Assembly (NCBI GenBank): GCA_001599595.1
Contig: BCHH01000015.1
Location: forward strand, 897,431 to 961,430
Reading direction: 5' to 3'
DNA: 64,000 nt
Source of the DNA: Beverwykella pulmonaria
Taxonomy: Eukaryota > Ascomycota > Dothideomycetes > Pleosporales > Melanommataceae
In this document: positions 22,532 through 32,992 of the stretch, in pieces
How positions within the stretch are numbered: position 1 is the stretch's first letter
How the letters are laid out: each line of letters starts with the position of its first letter
Program-made: the position numbers and the translations under genes
Notes under the pieces: generated by a model
Databases searched by the model: none
Seen by the model: the letters and a program-made list of their open reading frames with translations, nothing else
Told to the model about the DNA's origin: nothing

Positions 22532-25500
22532 TCATGCCTCATCGCTATCCGGCCCGTCCACATCCGTCAAATCATCGCTCATGATGTGCAAAATCTGCGA
22601 GAACGTCCGACTCTTCCACCTTCCTACACCATCCATCAGGTCCGCGCAGTGCAGCAGCGTTCTGCGTGCTGCTAAGTAGCCGCCTTCGAGCGTGATCCCA
22701 GTGATGCTGAACGGTCCACCGTTCCGGATAAAGGCAACGACGGACCCGTCGCCGAAGCCGAGTTGTGCGCCGGGCGAATTCGGACTATCCATGAGCCCAA
22801 CGTGCCCAACGCACGTCCAGTCTACGAGGTCGAGCAGCTCGATGCAATTCTCGTTAATCCCGCAAGTAATAGTGGGCGGGAGTGTGAAGATGTAAAGGCC
22901 CAAGACGAGAGCGGCTTGGAAAAGAGCAACGACACTATGCGGATTGACAATGTCGGAGACCTTGCGGTCGAACAGCAGTTTGAAGATGTGGGCGGCGTGA
23001 AGGATTGAGCGGCGTGCGGAGGGCGTTTGCGACCACGATGCGATGCCTTCTAGAGCTGTGACGGCGGGTCCTGGTCCTGCCCGGCCCGCTGCCATTTCGA
23101 AGAACCGGACGTTGGCTCCGAGCATCATGCAGGAAGAGTGCCACAGCACTGCTGAATTCAGATCGGCTGACCTCAAAGCGTCGATGGAAGAAGACGAGAG
23201 ATTGACTAAGAGGGGTATTATATCACGACTTCGTGCGTCTTCCGAGTAGACACGCCAAGGCTCTAGGTGCTTTTGCTGTCCAGCGGCGCTGGCTAACCGG
23301 TCATTGGCTTCGTAAATGCGAAGCAATAGCAGGGTAAGCAAGCTACGGAAGCTAGTAGAGTCAAGCTTCAGTCCGGGAGTTGGGAGGAACGAGGGAGTTA
23401 TTCGATTCATGTTTATTCGCGCGCCACGTTGCACGAGATGGAACCACTTGGTAGCTGAATTGGCGTGGTAGAGGTTGTATTCGGATGGGGGAAGAATTTG
23501 GACAGTTTCGGGTCGGACCATTGGCGAGGTCGAAAGATAAGCTGCATACCAACAGTCGGCTTCCAACAGCCCCAGGATTGTGCTGATAATCGTCAGTGGC
23601 ATGCTAGAAATGGACGATAGAGACAGACCGTTTGACGCATTCAATCCTACTCCACGCCTTCCACCGAGCGTCAATATCCATTATCTCGTCAAGGATGGAA
23701 TCCGGTGACGGGCTTTCGCTCGCAGAGAATAGTCCCTGTTGTTGTGCAGTCTTCCAAGTGTTAGTCCTGCTCACGTCAAGGGACTCCGGAATTTACCTAC
23801 CGATATTAGCTCATTATAGAGCCTCTCTGATTGTGCTATGCGACTCTTTCTCTACTCAATTTTAGTGAATATTCTGCTCAGTTCATTTTTATCTACTCAC
23901 CCCTGTGATGGAAGCGAGGTTGAGTGCTAAAAGGCCTGTAGCAATGATTCGCATTTGTTTTGAGGGTGTGTGATCGCTCGTGGAGAATGACTGTAGTTCG
24001 GCGGAGACCATTTGTAAAACAACCTGAGAATTTTGTTAACAATAGAACCCAGGTTTTTTTTCTAAGTAACAGGAAACGCACTGGAAATGTCCGCGAGACG
24101 AATTTCGATGCCCCTGCCGTACCCAGAATACTGAGTCCAATGAGGCACATGGCTAATAATAGCGACCGCGGGGCGTTCTTCGCTGAGAAGGAAGGAATGT
24201 GAATAATCGGAAGCGTGGGGTGGAAATAATAAAGGTACATCTCAAGTGCAATGTCAAGGATCTCTGCAGGCGGGAACTGAATACCGTCTCCGCCAGGACT
24301 GGCGCCTGCGTCACCGCTTGAGGAAGCAGTGTCTCCGTAAGATTCTGACCGCAAGGTTGTGGATTGTGAAACATTGTTCAGCGCTCCCTGGAGCATATCC
24401 CGACACTCCTCATCAAGGCCCCATCTTGAGCTCCTCCTTTCACGTTCGCTGATCGGGGTCTCGATTGCACCGGGCAGGATGTCCGATAGTATGTTCGCGC
24501 ATTCACACGAGGCTAGATTCTGCCATAATGTCGGCATTAACCGGGAAGACTTCCGACTCCTGGATGGCCAACAACTCTCGACTCTTGCAAACCGCTCTCG
24601 CGGTATTCTGCTTGCTATCGAAGCACTGCTACCGGAAGGACTAGCCTCGTTTTCTGCAGCGTGTCGAAATGCATCATGGTCATAGTGGTTATCCATGTTC
24701 ATATGGTGTGAATTTCCCGAATTGAGGAGCTCGTTATCAAGAGGGAATAGCCAAGTTTGGAGAGCATCAGCGGGGGTCCGGTTCGGTAGTGGGTGATTGC
24801 TCTGCACGAGCTCAAAAGCCCACTGGTCCAAGCTTGAAACATGGCCTGCCGGGGAGAAGGAAAGCATGTCAATCGCAGGATCTATTGGTGGAGGCATGTT
24901 ATCCTGGTTCCGTGTCAAGAATCGATCATTCTCAGAAGAAATATTGATTGGGGAGGGAGACCGCCAAGCCAAGTCTGTTGGAGGTTCGAGCGATTGTGCC
25001 GCGTTGATGAGCGCTTCTATTCGGTTGTCGTTTGGTGATGTCTGCTGCGATACGGAAGCGTGTCGCACATGAATTGTTGGAGAGGAGTTGCGGTTTTGAT
25101 TGCTCTCTCCGTTGGTTTGAGGCACCTGCTGAGAACTTCTTCTTCCTGAAAAGGGGGATAGGCTTGGGTCCTGTTGGATTTGAGGTGTGTTTTCAGATCT
25201 AGAGATCGGGCCGATGTCGTTCTGCAGCGCAGAGGGGTGTGGCGTGGATTTATCTTCCGATGAGTCCTGAGTTGGTTGTTGGTGTTGTTGTTGCTGCTGC
25301 TGCTGCTGACTGTTGCTCAATCGATTGAGGGCGTTTTGCGCGTGGCCTTTGCAGTGCCGGAAAAGGACGTCGCTGCTCGCAATGTTGGAAGCTAGATCTC
25401 CGAAAATTCAATTGGACCCACCTTCGCGAGAAGTGCTTCTTGCACGTCGGACACTCGTATGGGCGCTCTCTGGTGTCTACAGCAGCTATTAGATCTCGGA

Positions 25501-25607
25501 TCGCACGTCGACGCGGACAATTGCAGCTTACGCGATCGTTCATGACGCTTGACGTGCTCGAGCTTGGTGAACTTGCGGTCGCACAAACTGCACTGTTTCA
25601 AGGCCAT
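22532..25607 (-). CDS. C2H2 zinc-finger transcription factor with fungal regulatory middle domain
   Basis: Exon 1 (25607-25532) and exon 2 (25476-25422) split two adjacent fingers, which join cleanly. Finger 1 is CSLCDRKFTKLEHVKRH, the linker HTRERPYE, and finger 2 CPTCKKHFSRSDVLFRH, completed in exon 3 (from 25372). Then come a polyglutamine tract (QQQQQQQQHQQ), a long Ser/Pro-rich region, and the PF04082-like middle domain (ILDIALEMYLYYFHPTLPIIHIPSF) continuing through further introns at about 23.9-24.1 and 23.6-23.9 kb to the stop at 22532. This layout is that of Adr1-type activators of carbon-source use. Helix residues (finger 1: K, H, R; finger 2: R, V, R at -1, 3, 6) predict binding to GTGGGG, the motif found in promoters around it. 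It is a candidate cluster-specific regulator (inference). Confidence 0.85.
25270..25312. repeat. CAG/CAA (polyglutamine) microsatellite in the regulator gene
   Basis: The plus strand reads a run of TTG and CTG triplets (GTTGTTGTTGCTGCTGCTGC...). It encodes an uninterrupted Gln stretch just after the zinc fingers. It is length-variable in principle and typical of fungal activators. Confidence 0.8.
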
Positions 25608-26958
25608 ATGGGGTGTTGGAGGCGGGGCGGTCCTTTTGGAGAGCTGGCGATGCCCTCAAGCTTCGTGAATAGTTGGCGCAGGGGCTTTGAAGAGTGAATT
25701 GGAGGTGCAAGTGCCGGAAGGGGGGCACGATCTGGATGTGCTTGGGTTGAGGTCTTGGCCGGGGACTGCGAATGCGGGGAATGTCTACCCATGACTCGGC
25801 TAGGTGTATTATAGCCCAGGATCCGCGCATCCTCTTCATGAATGATCAATCTACGGAGAAGATATAAACTCTGCAGTGCAGCCGCTCCAGATTGCAGCGC
25901 CTGCAAGTCGTTCCCCCCGACGCTGAGCGCCCGAGCACCGAGCACCAAGCACATCGTTGCCCTCCCCAAGTCAACCCTGCCATAACGAGAACGTTTCCAC
26001 GAACTGAACATTAATCTAACAGCAACACACCCACCACCGTTCTTAGGGCGATCAAATATCGTATATCGAGCATCTCAACCCGGCCCGGGCACGCCAGCTG
26101 ACCATTGACGCGCAGCTGACAGGTTGGTGTTCACTGACAGAGGTGCCTTTCATCCAAGCCTCCGGATTCGTACGCATGTGGGGACCATTTGGGGCTTTGC
26201 GACAGGTGGGGCAGGGAAAGCTACCCCTGTCATTTCCCACTCTGCTCATCTTCCAGAACGATGCGTAGGACGAGAGGATCTCAAATCTTGGTTTTATGAT
26301 TGATGGATAATTCACATATTGCAGCTTCATCTAAACGTTTCATGCCGCCGTACAACTCAAGTCCCTGGGCCATATCGCCGTATCGCCTGTCGATCCGGTT
26401 TCTCTATATTGCAGATGCTCTATGCACTGGCATCGGAAAATAGGCGATAGTTCGGGATTTCGGACGTCTCCCGGTGTTATGGCTTTTGCACACTTTCTAT
26501 TACTCCTCTGGAAATCTACCTCCTGTATATTGGGTGGTGCAAATGTATGGGAGGGTGCTGCTACCTTAGGGAAACTTGAATTCACCTCTGAGGCCTTGGA
26601 ATGCGAGTTCCGTATAGTGCTGGACACATTCACGTAGAGTGCGATTCACGTATAGCCCGGATAACTTTTTATCCTCGCCAATATGCGTTGACGGATGTTC
26701 GGCAAGAAGAAGGGCCTGACTAGAAGTCTGAGCATCTCTAAGAAGTATGTACGACTCGACTTTTCCATTCACATCGCCCAAAAACATTGAGTGGCATGTC
26801 ACACGAGACGTAGGCAAGAATAGCAAGAATAGCAAGAGGCCCTGGTGCGATGAGACCATGAATGATCCTTTACATCAAAATCCAACCCTACATGCCAGTT
26901 TAGCTGTTCAACTTTGTCATATCGCTCCACTACTCAGGGTCATCCTGTGAAATATCTC
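25608..26958. other. Long regulator promoter, no gene
   Basis: 1.35 kb between the regulator start and the 3' end of the carrier. Short open frames on both strands show no domain. It holds a TGTGGGG at 26,177-26,183 (in CGCATGTGGGGACC), followed closely by ATTTGGGG and GGTGGGGC. Confidence 0.5.
26177..26183 (+). promoter_or_regulatory. TGTGGGG site, regulator promoter
   Basis: CATGTGGGG lies about 570 bp upstream of the C2H2 regulator start, with GGGG-type half sites at about 26,188 and 26,206. Autoregulation is possible. Confidence 0.4.
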
Positions 26959-28057
26959 CTACGTGACCTTCCCCAAGAACTCCACCACCGCGCTATAAAC
27001 AACCAACAACACCCCCCCACCCGGCCCAAACCTCAAAATCTTGGCCACATACCCCTTATAAAGCGCCCTGAACCCCTCCTCCCTCGCCACGACCCCCAGA
27101 CTCGGCCATGCCCACTCATACTTCGCCCTCATCCCTTCCACCTTGGCCACACTCTGAATCCGACTCTTGACCACATCCAGCGGCGTATTGAACGTCGTTC
27201 CTACGATTCCACCCACAAACCCCGCCGCGAGGTCATTGATCGTCTTCTGGGCTTTCGGGTTGGGGGAGGTGGACGGATTGGGGAGCTGTGCGCGAACTTG
27301 GAAGATGCAGCCGAAGTACCCGGCGTTCCAGACTATGTGTCGCCAGAGCGTGGCTTCGAACCCGTTGTATAGTGCCCGCGGTCCCTCGTGTCGGACTACT
27401 TTTACAAGACAGTCTACTAGCCCTGAGTACCGCGCTGCCGAGCTCTTGTCCTGCAATCTTATCTTGAGCAGCTCGAAGGGGACTACGACGAGGGATTCTG
27501 TGGCGCCGGCGCTGGCGCCTGTGAGGATGGCGAGGGGCTGTGTGAGGACAGGAGCGGAGAAGAGGGTTTGGTATAGAGGCGCGAACGTGTCGTTAGAGGA
27601 GAATTTTATTGCGCGCTTGGGGACTTCCATCAAGATTGGGGCAGTGATGCCACGGTAGAGACGGGATGCTCTGCTCTGCTATTGGTATCTGCTTCGGAAT
27701 AGGAAAGAAAGAGAAAACGTACCCTTCATTTCTGATAATCTTCCGAAAGCAATCCAACACTCCTGTGTAGCCTTGCTCGTCTACGACTTTTCCGTGCTGC
27801 AGTTGGATACGGGTCTTAACGACGTCGAGAGGGTACCTTGCTACATTCTTAGTCCTTTTCAAAGATCGCGACGGAGATGTATTCACATCACCAGAATCTA
27901 CCAGACAGCAATCAGCACGAGTTCCGGGTCTCGGAACAAATAATCATCTCACCTCCGAGATCCCCGCCACAGCTCCTGCAGCGAACTGGTATCTAAAGGG
28001 CAACGTCTTCGCTTTCTCATCCACCATCTCTGGAGCCTTTTCTACCTTTGTCGCCAT
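26959..28057 (-). CDS. Mitochondrial 2-oxodicarboxylate carrier (Odc family)
   Basis: [20 protein letters not shown] opens at ATG 28057. Exon 1 (28057-27953) ends [10 protein letters not shown]. An 11-nt micro-exon (27897-27887) supplies ILV and part of M. Exon 3 resumes [15 protein letters not shown] at 27836. A last intron at about 27,660-27,720 precedes [20 protein letters not shown]. Three carrier repeats are complete: [19 protein letters not shown] and [10 protein letters not shown]. The sequence fits the family exchanging 2-oxoadipate and 2-oxoglutarate across the inner mitochondrial membrane. It neighbours a SUGCT-type CoA-transferase, so dicarboxylic acid (adipate/glutarate-type) import for the cluster is plausible. 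Confidence 0.9.
27887..27897 (-). other. 11-nt micro-exon of the oxodicarboxylate carrier
   Basis: ATTCTGGTGAT is flanked upstream by a 55-bp intron (27898-27952, GTGAGA...TAG) and downstream by a 50-bp intron (27837-27886, GTGAAT...AAG). Including it restores the conserved [17 protein letters not shown]. Omitting it breaks the frame. Confidence 0.75.
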
Positions 28058-28544
28058 CTTTCGGCGCAGTGTGGTGCAGTGTTATACTTCAACCACGGCA
28101 CTGCTTTCCTGCTAAAGTCTTTGACGTTCAGCAATTGGAATACAATCGCGTGCCACAACTCCCCCACCAGTTCCAGCACACTCTGCAGCATTGAATACTG
28201 CACCATGCGAGATCCCTGCTTTCGGTATGTGGAAGAGAGGGTCTTGGGGTGACAGGGGTTTGAATTGGAGATCGTGTGGGGAAGCTTGGTGGTTATGTGG
28301 GGCTAGCGCGGTTTGGTGGAGGCGTGCAGGGGTATGGTGGGGAAGTGAGATGGAGATGTGTACGCATGCAACTTATGCGCGAATAGACCTCGGGATGTTA
28401 GGAGACGATGGATATCGCGGTGTTGGGAAGGAGTGGATGAAAGTAGGATGCTTATGTCTAACCCTTTTCGAACAACTGTCTCCCAAGATACTCCAGGCAA
28501 TGCAAATATCACAAACGAGTGCTCCCCATCTATAGAGTTTAAGT
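28058..28544. other. Carrier promoter and CoA-transferase 3' flank
   Basis: No gene. Contains two TGTGGGG sites (28,275-28,281 and 28,296-28,302) and other G-rich repeats (GGTGGGGAAG). Confidence 0.5.
28275..28302 (+). promoter_or_regulatory. Paired TGTGGGG sites, carrier promoter
   Basis: CGTGTGGGG and TTATGTGGGG lie 21 bp apart (two helical turns), same orientation, about 220-245 bp upstream of the carrier start. Confidence 0.5.
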
Positions 28545-30221
28545 CTATGCAACCGTCTTCTGCGTTTTGAGCTCTTCGATTTCCGTCTCGTTGAAATCTA
28601 GCAACTCTCTCAGCACCTCATCAGTATGCTCCCCCAGCGTCGGCGGCGGACTTCTTATTTTTGGTTCGATGCGCGAGTACTTGACTGGATGATTGACCAA
28701 CTTCAATGGACCACAAGCTGGGTGGTCGACTTTCTGGATCATGTTGCGAGCAAGCACTAAACACCACACATTAGCACTCCTCCAAAAAGACTTTGGAGTA
28801 ACAATACCATGCTCATGATTCAACGTCCCCTGAATATCATTGACCGCCGCATACGGCATCCCACTCCCTTCAAAGATATCCAACCACTCCTTCGTCGTCC
28901 TTGTCTTCAGCTCATCCTCAATGATGCGATCAAGTGTATCTCTATTCTTGACTCTGAGCGCATTGGTCACGAACCTAGCGTCGGTTTTCCACTCGGGCTT
29001 GCCGAGCTTGTCGCATAAGATGCCGTAGAGTTTGTCGTTGCAGCCGCCGACCGCGATGTTCGTATCTTTGGACTTGTACGCTCTGTACGGGACTACAGAG
29101 GCTATATTGCATGCCGTCAGCGCAGCTCCAAGATGAATGAGTTAAGAAAGGAATGGATGAAGATGTGGAAAAGGGGGGAGAGAATGAAATACCGTGTGCA
29201 GTCCCCCACCGCCCACTATCCTTCTTCCCACTCACCAACCCACTACTCGCAATATTCGCCAACCCAGCAACCTGACAATCGCTCAGACTCGCGTCAATCC
29301 ACTGTCCAAGTCCCGTCTCCCTCCTCGCATATAGACTCGCCAGCACTCCTATCGCAGTATACATTCCCGTCGTCAAATCCGTGACCGCCACCCCAACTTT
29401 TACGGGTGGTCCGTCTCTTTCTCCGGTAATGTGCATGAGTCCCATTTCGGCTTCCACCATGACGTCGTAGCCTGCACGGTCACGGAATGGCCCCGTTTGC
29501 CCGTACCCGGTTACGGATGCGTAGATTAGGGACGGATTGAGTTTTGAGACGGTTTCGTAATCGAGGCCGTACTTGGCGAGGGAGCCAGGGAGGTAGTTTT
29601 CTACCAGGACGTCGCATTTTTGGATGAGTTTGTGCAGGATGGAGATACCAGAAGGGTTGTTGAAGGATAGGCCGAGGGACTTCTTGTTGCGGTTTACCTG
29701 GGGTGTATGTTAGAGAAGGTTTAGAATGTGAGTTGCGAAAGGGAGTGTACAGAAAGATAGTAAGCGCTCTCTCCTGGGAATTGGCGCTTTACTCCATCAA
29801 TATACGGCGCATCTGGTGGTCCCCAAGACCGCGTATCATCCCCTCTTGTTGGATGCTCGATCTTTATAATCTCAGCGCTATGAAGACATCGTCAGTCTCA
29901 ATTTTACAAATTTGTGAGGCAACGACATACCCAAGATCCCCCAATATCTGTGTACAATAAGGCTGTACATAGTCAGCAACGCAAGCTCACTACTCAAACA
30001 GGAAGCCTACCCACCCCAGCAAGCACCCTTGTCATATCCAGCACTCGTATCCCAGCCAATGGTAGCTTCTCGACCAATTTCTTGTCCACGGCACCCGTCG
30101 TTGTGTTTCCCCTCCTCGCATTCCAAATCCCACCATTTCTTGCTGGAAACCGGGCTCCTGGGTGCAGGCCCGTTGCACGGCCCAGCGTCCGTGTCACAGA
30201 AGATCTGAAAGAGGTATTCAT
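28545..30221 (-). CDS. Class III CoA-transferase, SUGCT-like (CaiB/BaiF family), mitochondrial
   Basis: ATG 30221 begins a basic leader (MNTSFRSSVTRTLGRATGLH), probably a mitochondrial presequence. Exons then give LPLAGIRVLDMTRVLAG, PYCTQILGDLG, AEIIKIEHPTRGDDTRSWGP, VNRNKKSLGLSF, YGQTGPFRDRAGYDVMVEAEMG (the catalytic Asp lies in GYD), TDLTTGMYTAIGVLASLYAR and GLGQWIDASLSDCQVAGLANIA, and end LGEHTDEVLRELLDF. Several short introns (GTGGGT at about 30,030, GTATGT at about 29,930). The nearest known type is succinyl-CoA:glutarate CoA-transferase (SUGCT). It would activate a dicarboxylic acid using a donor CoA ester. A palindromic CCCACATG/CATGTGGG lies about 80-95 bp upstream. Confidence 0.88.
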
Positions 30222-30296
30222 GGTGCCGTTATTGCAAAGGCATTGTTGACGGGCGAATTGTTATATCAAAAGCATTTGCGAAGTCGAAAAGTCTCG

Positions 30297-30316
30297 CCCC
30301 ACATGGTGCATGTGGG
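30297..30316. promoter_or_regulatory. Perfect inverted repeat, CCCACATG-GTG-CATGTGGG
   Basis: Two 8-bp arms separated by 3 bp, the left arm extended to CCCCACATG. It sits about 77-95 bp upstream of the SUGCT-like start and is the tightest version of the cluster motif. Confidence 0.65.
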
Positions 30317-30502
30317 AGCGCTAAGCCGTTTACGGTCGAGAACATACAGGGACGCCAGACCAAGGACTGGCAGGTACATTGCTTGAGATTCGAATATGGA
30401 TATGGATATATAGCACATGGCAATCATAGAGAGCGCGCTGGCGATACAAATGAGAAGAGAAAATAAGCCTACCACACAATATTTGAACAACAGTAAATCA
30501 GC

Positions 30503-32555
30503 CTAGTGCTCCTGTACAGCTCCAATGCTGCTTTCCGCTGTTGGTTGCACATTTGGATGTGTCTTTATCTCACTTCCATTCGTTGCTTCTTTTGTCTCGT
30601 TTCCGTTTGTAGCTTCAGTCGCCTCGGGTTCTTTGGTTGTTTCAAATGCCCCGGGAATCTTCGTTACCTCCGCAATTTTCTCTAGCTCTTGCTCGACTTC
30701 AGGTTCCTTTGTAGCTTCGGGTTGAGGAGCTTCAGGATCTTGCACAGCTACTGCAGTATCAATCTTCTCCGGCTCTTTCGGAGCCTCAATCGTCTTTTCG
30801 CCATTGGTGAGTTCTTTAGCAGCCGTTCCGTTCAGGTATGGTGCGAGCTCTTTAGAATGAACACCTTCAGAATCGCTGGAGTTTGCGCCGTGCGAGAAAC
30901 CACCAATATAGTAAGGAGCCAGTCTCTTCTTCTCCGCAATCTTGTCCTCCTTGAGACGTGCAAGGAGTTCCTTGGCTTTTGAGTTGGCCGAGAATCGATC
31001 CTTTTAAACATTAGAGACGATTTCAGAAAGTTGGGGGTTTAAAGCTTACAGGTAGCGCATCCCAGACCTTGTAGTCCGTTCCATGTGTGTTAATGGTTCC
31101 GCAGCCGCTACGGGCATATTCGGTCCAGAGGAAGAGGCGGCTTGATTCCACCATGATGGTCAATTGATCTGGGACTAATCAGCTTCTAGATCGCTAAGAT
31201 TTGAATAAGTCTTACCAGTCAAGATCTTCTCAGGTTGTCCCTCGTGAATCCTCATTCCGTGCTGATAACCTTCATGGAATCCACCATGAGGCGTATGGCT
31301 TCCCTCAAAGCTCCCGCCGCCAGGCAAGAACTCATCGCTCCGGCCAAGACCCTGCCCATATAGACAAGCGAGGAACTCGGACGCAGAATTGCGGTGGAAG
31401 TACGGAAGACGGAAAGTGTTACTTGCAACATCCCACCTAGGCCCGAACCACAGGAAATCGGCGAGCGCCGTATTAGGGTCGCGAGATTTGGCTGTGAGGA
31501 CAGTGAATACCGATGGGTCTGTGTGGTCGATCGATGTGCTGTTCTGCGACGAGAACTTTGTGAGATCGTACTTATACGGAACGACGTTTCCATGCCACGC
31601 CACAAGATCGAACGGGCTGTGGTCCTGCTGAATAGCACACAACTGGCCATTCGTCTTATTCACAATCTGCCAGTCGACATGCAGCTCATCATCGATCGCT
31701 GCAACCGGGTACAAGAAGTCTCTGGGATTAGCGAGCCCGTGCCCCCCAAGAGGCCCCAGATCCGGGAGCTCCCACGTAGAACCCCACACCTCCGTAATGT
31801 AACCGCGAGCGACCTTGGTATCAGGCGCGAGGTTGATGCAGAACCTGACCCCGCGCTGGATGACGCAGATCTCGCCGGGCTGTAGGAAGATCATTCCCAT
31901 CTCGGTCTTAATGTCGAGGTTTCCGAGCTGGCCGCAGATGAGGAAGTCGCCATCAGTGTTGCAGAAGGCGCGGCGATCCATGTTCGAGTTGATCATGTAG
32001 ACATAAAGTGCGATGCCTTCTTTGATGTTGGGGTCCCCGCTTCCAGCTAGTGTGTGGAGGCCGTCTGCGAAGTCGATCTTCTCGGAGTCTTTGGGGAGCG
32101 GAAACGGGTGCCATTCTGCTTGTTCGGGGAGGGTTGCAACTTTGGGGTTTATGGAAAGGAAGCAGTTCTGAATGTTGGATTTGGATTCGATTGGTATGTA
32201 TCCACCTGTATGGTGTCAGCATGTAAATTGTATAAAAGGGGGAGGGGGGAAATGTTTTACTATGAGCAGCGGCAGGTCGAGCACGGTACATGTAGGTGCT
32301 GAAGTTGGAATGCCGTGGGGCAGCAAATGCTGAATATGTGATTCCTTCTGTGTATAGTCCAAAACGCGCTTCTTGAGGGTTGTTCTGTGCAACTGGCAAC
32401 GTCCCGGGGATGAGCTCTGACTGATGTCGGTTACCCCATCCTGCCTGGTATTCATATGGGTCATTCGCGCGAGTAGGCTTCAGTCTCTGGAGGTCTGTGT
32501 AGTGGAAGGCCTTCTGAGGGTCGGTGACGAGTTCGCGTTCTTTAAATGAAGGCAT
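30503..32555 (-). CDS. Homogentisate 1,2-dioxygenase-like enzyme with an acidic C-terminal tail
   Basis: ATG 32555 (MPSFKERELVTDPQKAFHYT) leads into the full HGD fold: YEYQAGWGNRHQSELIPGTL, GLYTEGITYSAFAAPRHSN, NCFLSINPKVA, EMGMIFLQPGEICVIQRGVRF, WHGNVVPYKYDL, the metal-binding FHRNSASEFL, FLPGGGSFEGSHTPHG, and LFLWTEYARS. Introns at about 32.2, 31.2 and 31.0 kb. After the normal end of the family, the last exon adds about 150 residues: KAKELLARLKEDKIAEKKRL, then a Glu/Thr/Pro-rich tail to QEH. HGD opens the ring of homogentisate to maleylacetoacetate. The isomerase and fumarylacetoacetase that follow are not in this window, and the active-site motifs differ from the usual HRNCMSEF, so this may be a paralogue with another 1,4-dihydroxybenzene substrate. 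Confidence 0.88.
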
Positions 32556-32992
32556 GATGTGAGATGTGAAAAGAAAGTTTCCTTGAGTTGAGGTCTTGAT
32601 GAAGCTCACCTTGTTCGAAAGCTCCCAGCCTTATATTAATCCATCCACACCCTCGGACGCCTAGCTTTGGATTTGCCGTAGCTGAGTGGCGTGGAACGCG
32701 CTTGATGTGGGGCGACCTGGTTCGATACAATCATGGCGGGGTGTCTGACGCGCAAGATTGTCCCGCCGTTGCACTTGTCGCGTCCATGAACGGATGGATT
32801 CCACATGGCGAACCGGGACAATGGGAGGCAATTGATGAAGGCACGCAATTGCGGGTTTATTTATCCCTGCAATGCTGGGAAGTACGCCGTCTATTCTGAC
32901 GCCTACGGCGCGGTACCAATCCCGGCTACGCTCTCAAATGAATGCAATACTTAAACAACAGAGGTACATAACTTTTAGATAAAAAGAGCTGA
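32556..32992. other. Promoter of the HGD-like gene
   Basis: Intergenic 437 bp. TGTGGGG at 32,706-32,712 lies 150 bp upstream of the HGD-like start. No ORF with a recognisable domain. Confidence 0.5.
32706..32712 (+). promoter_or_regulatory. TGTGGGG site, HGD-like promoter
   Basis: CTTGATGTGGGGCGACC about 150 bp upstream of the start codon. Confidence 0.45.
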
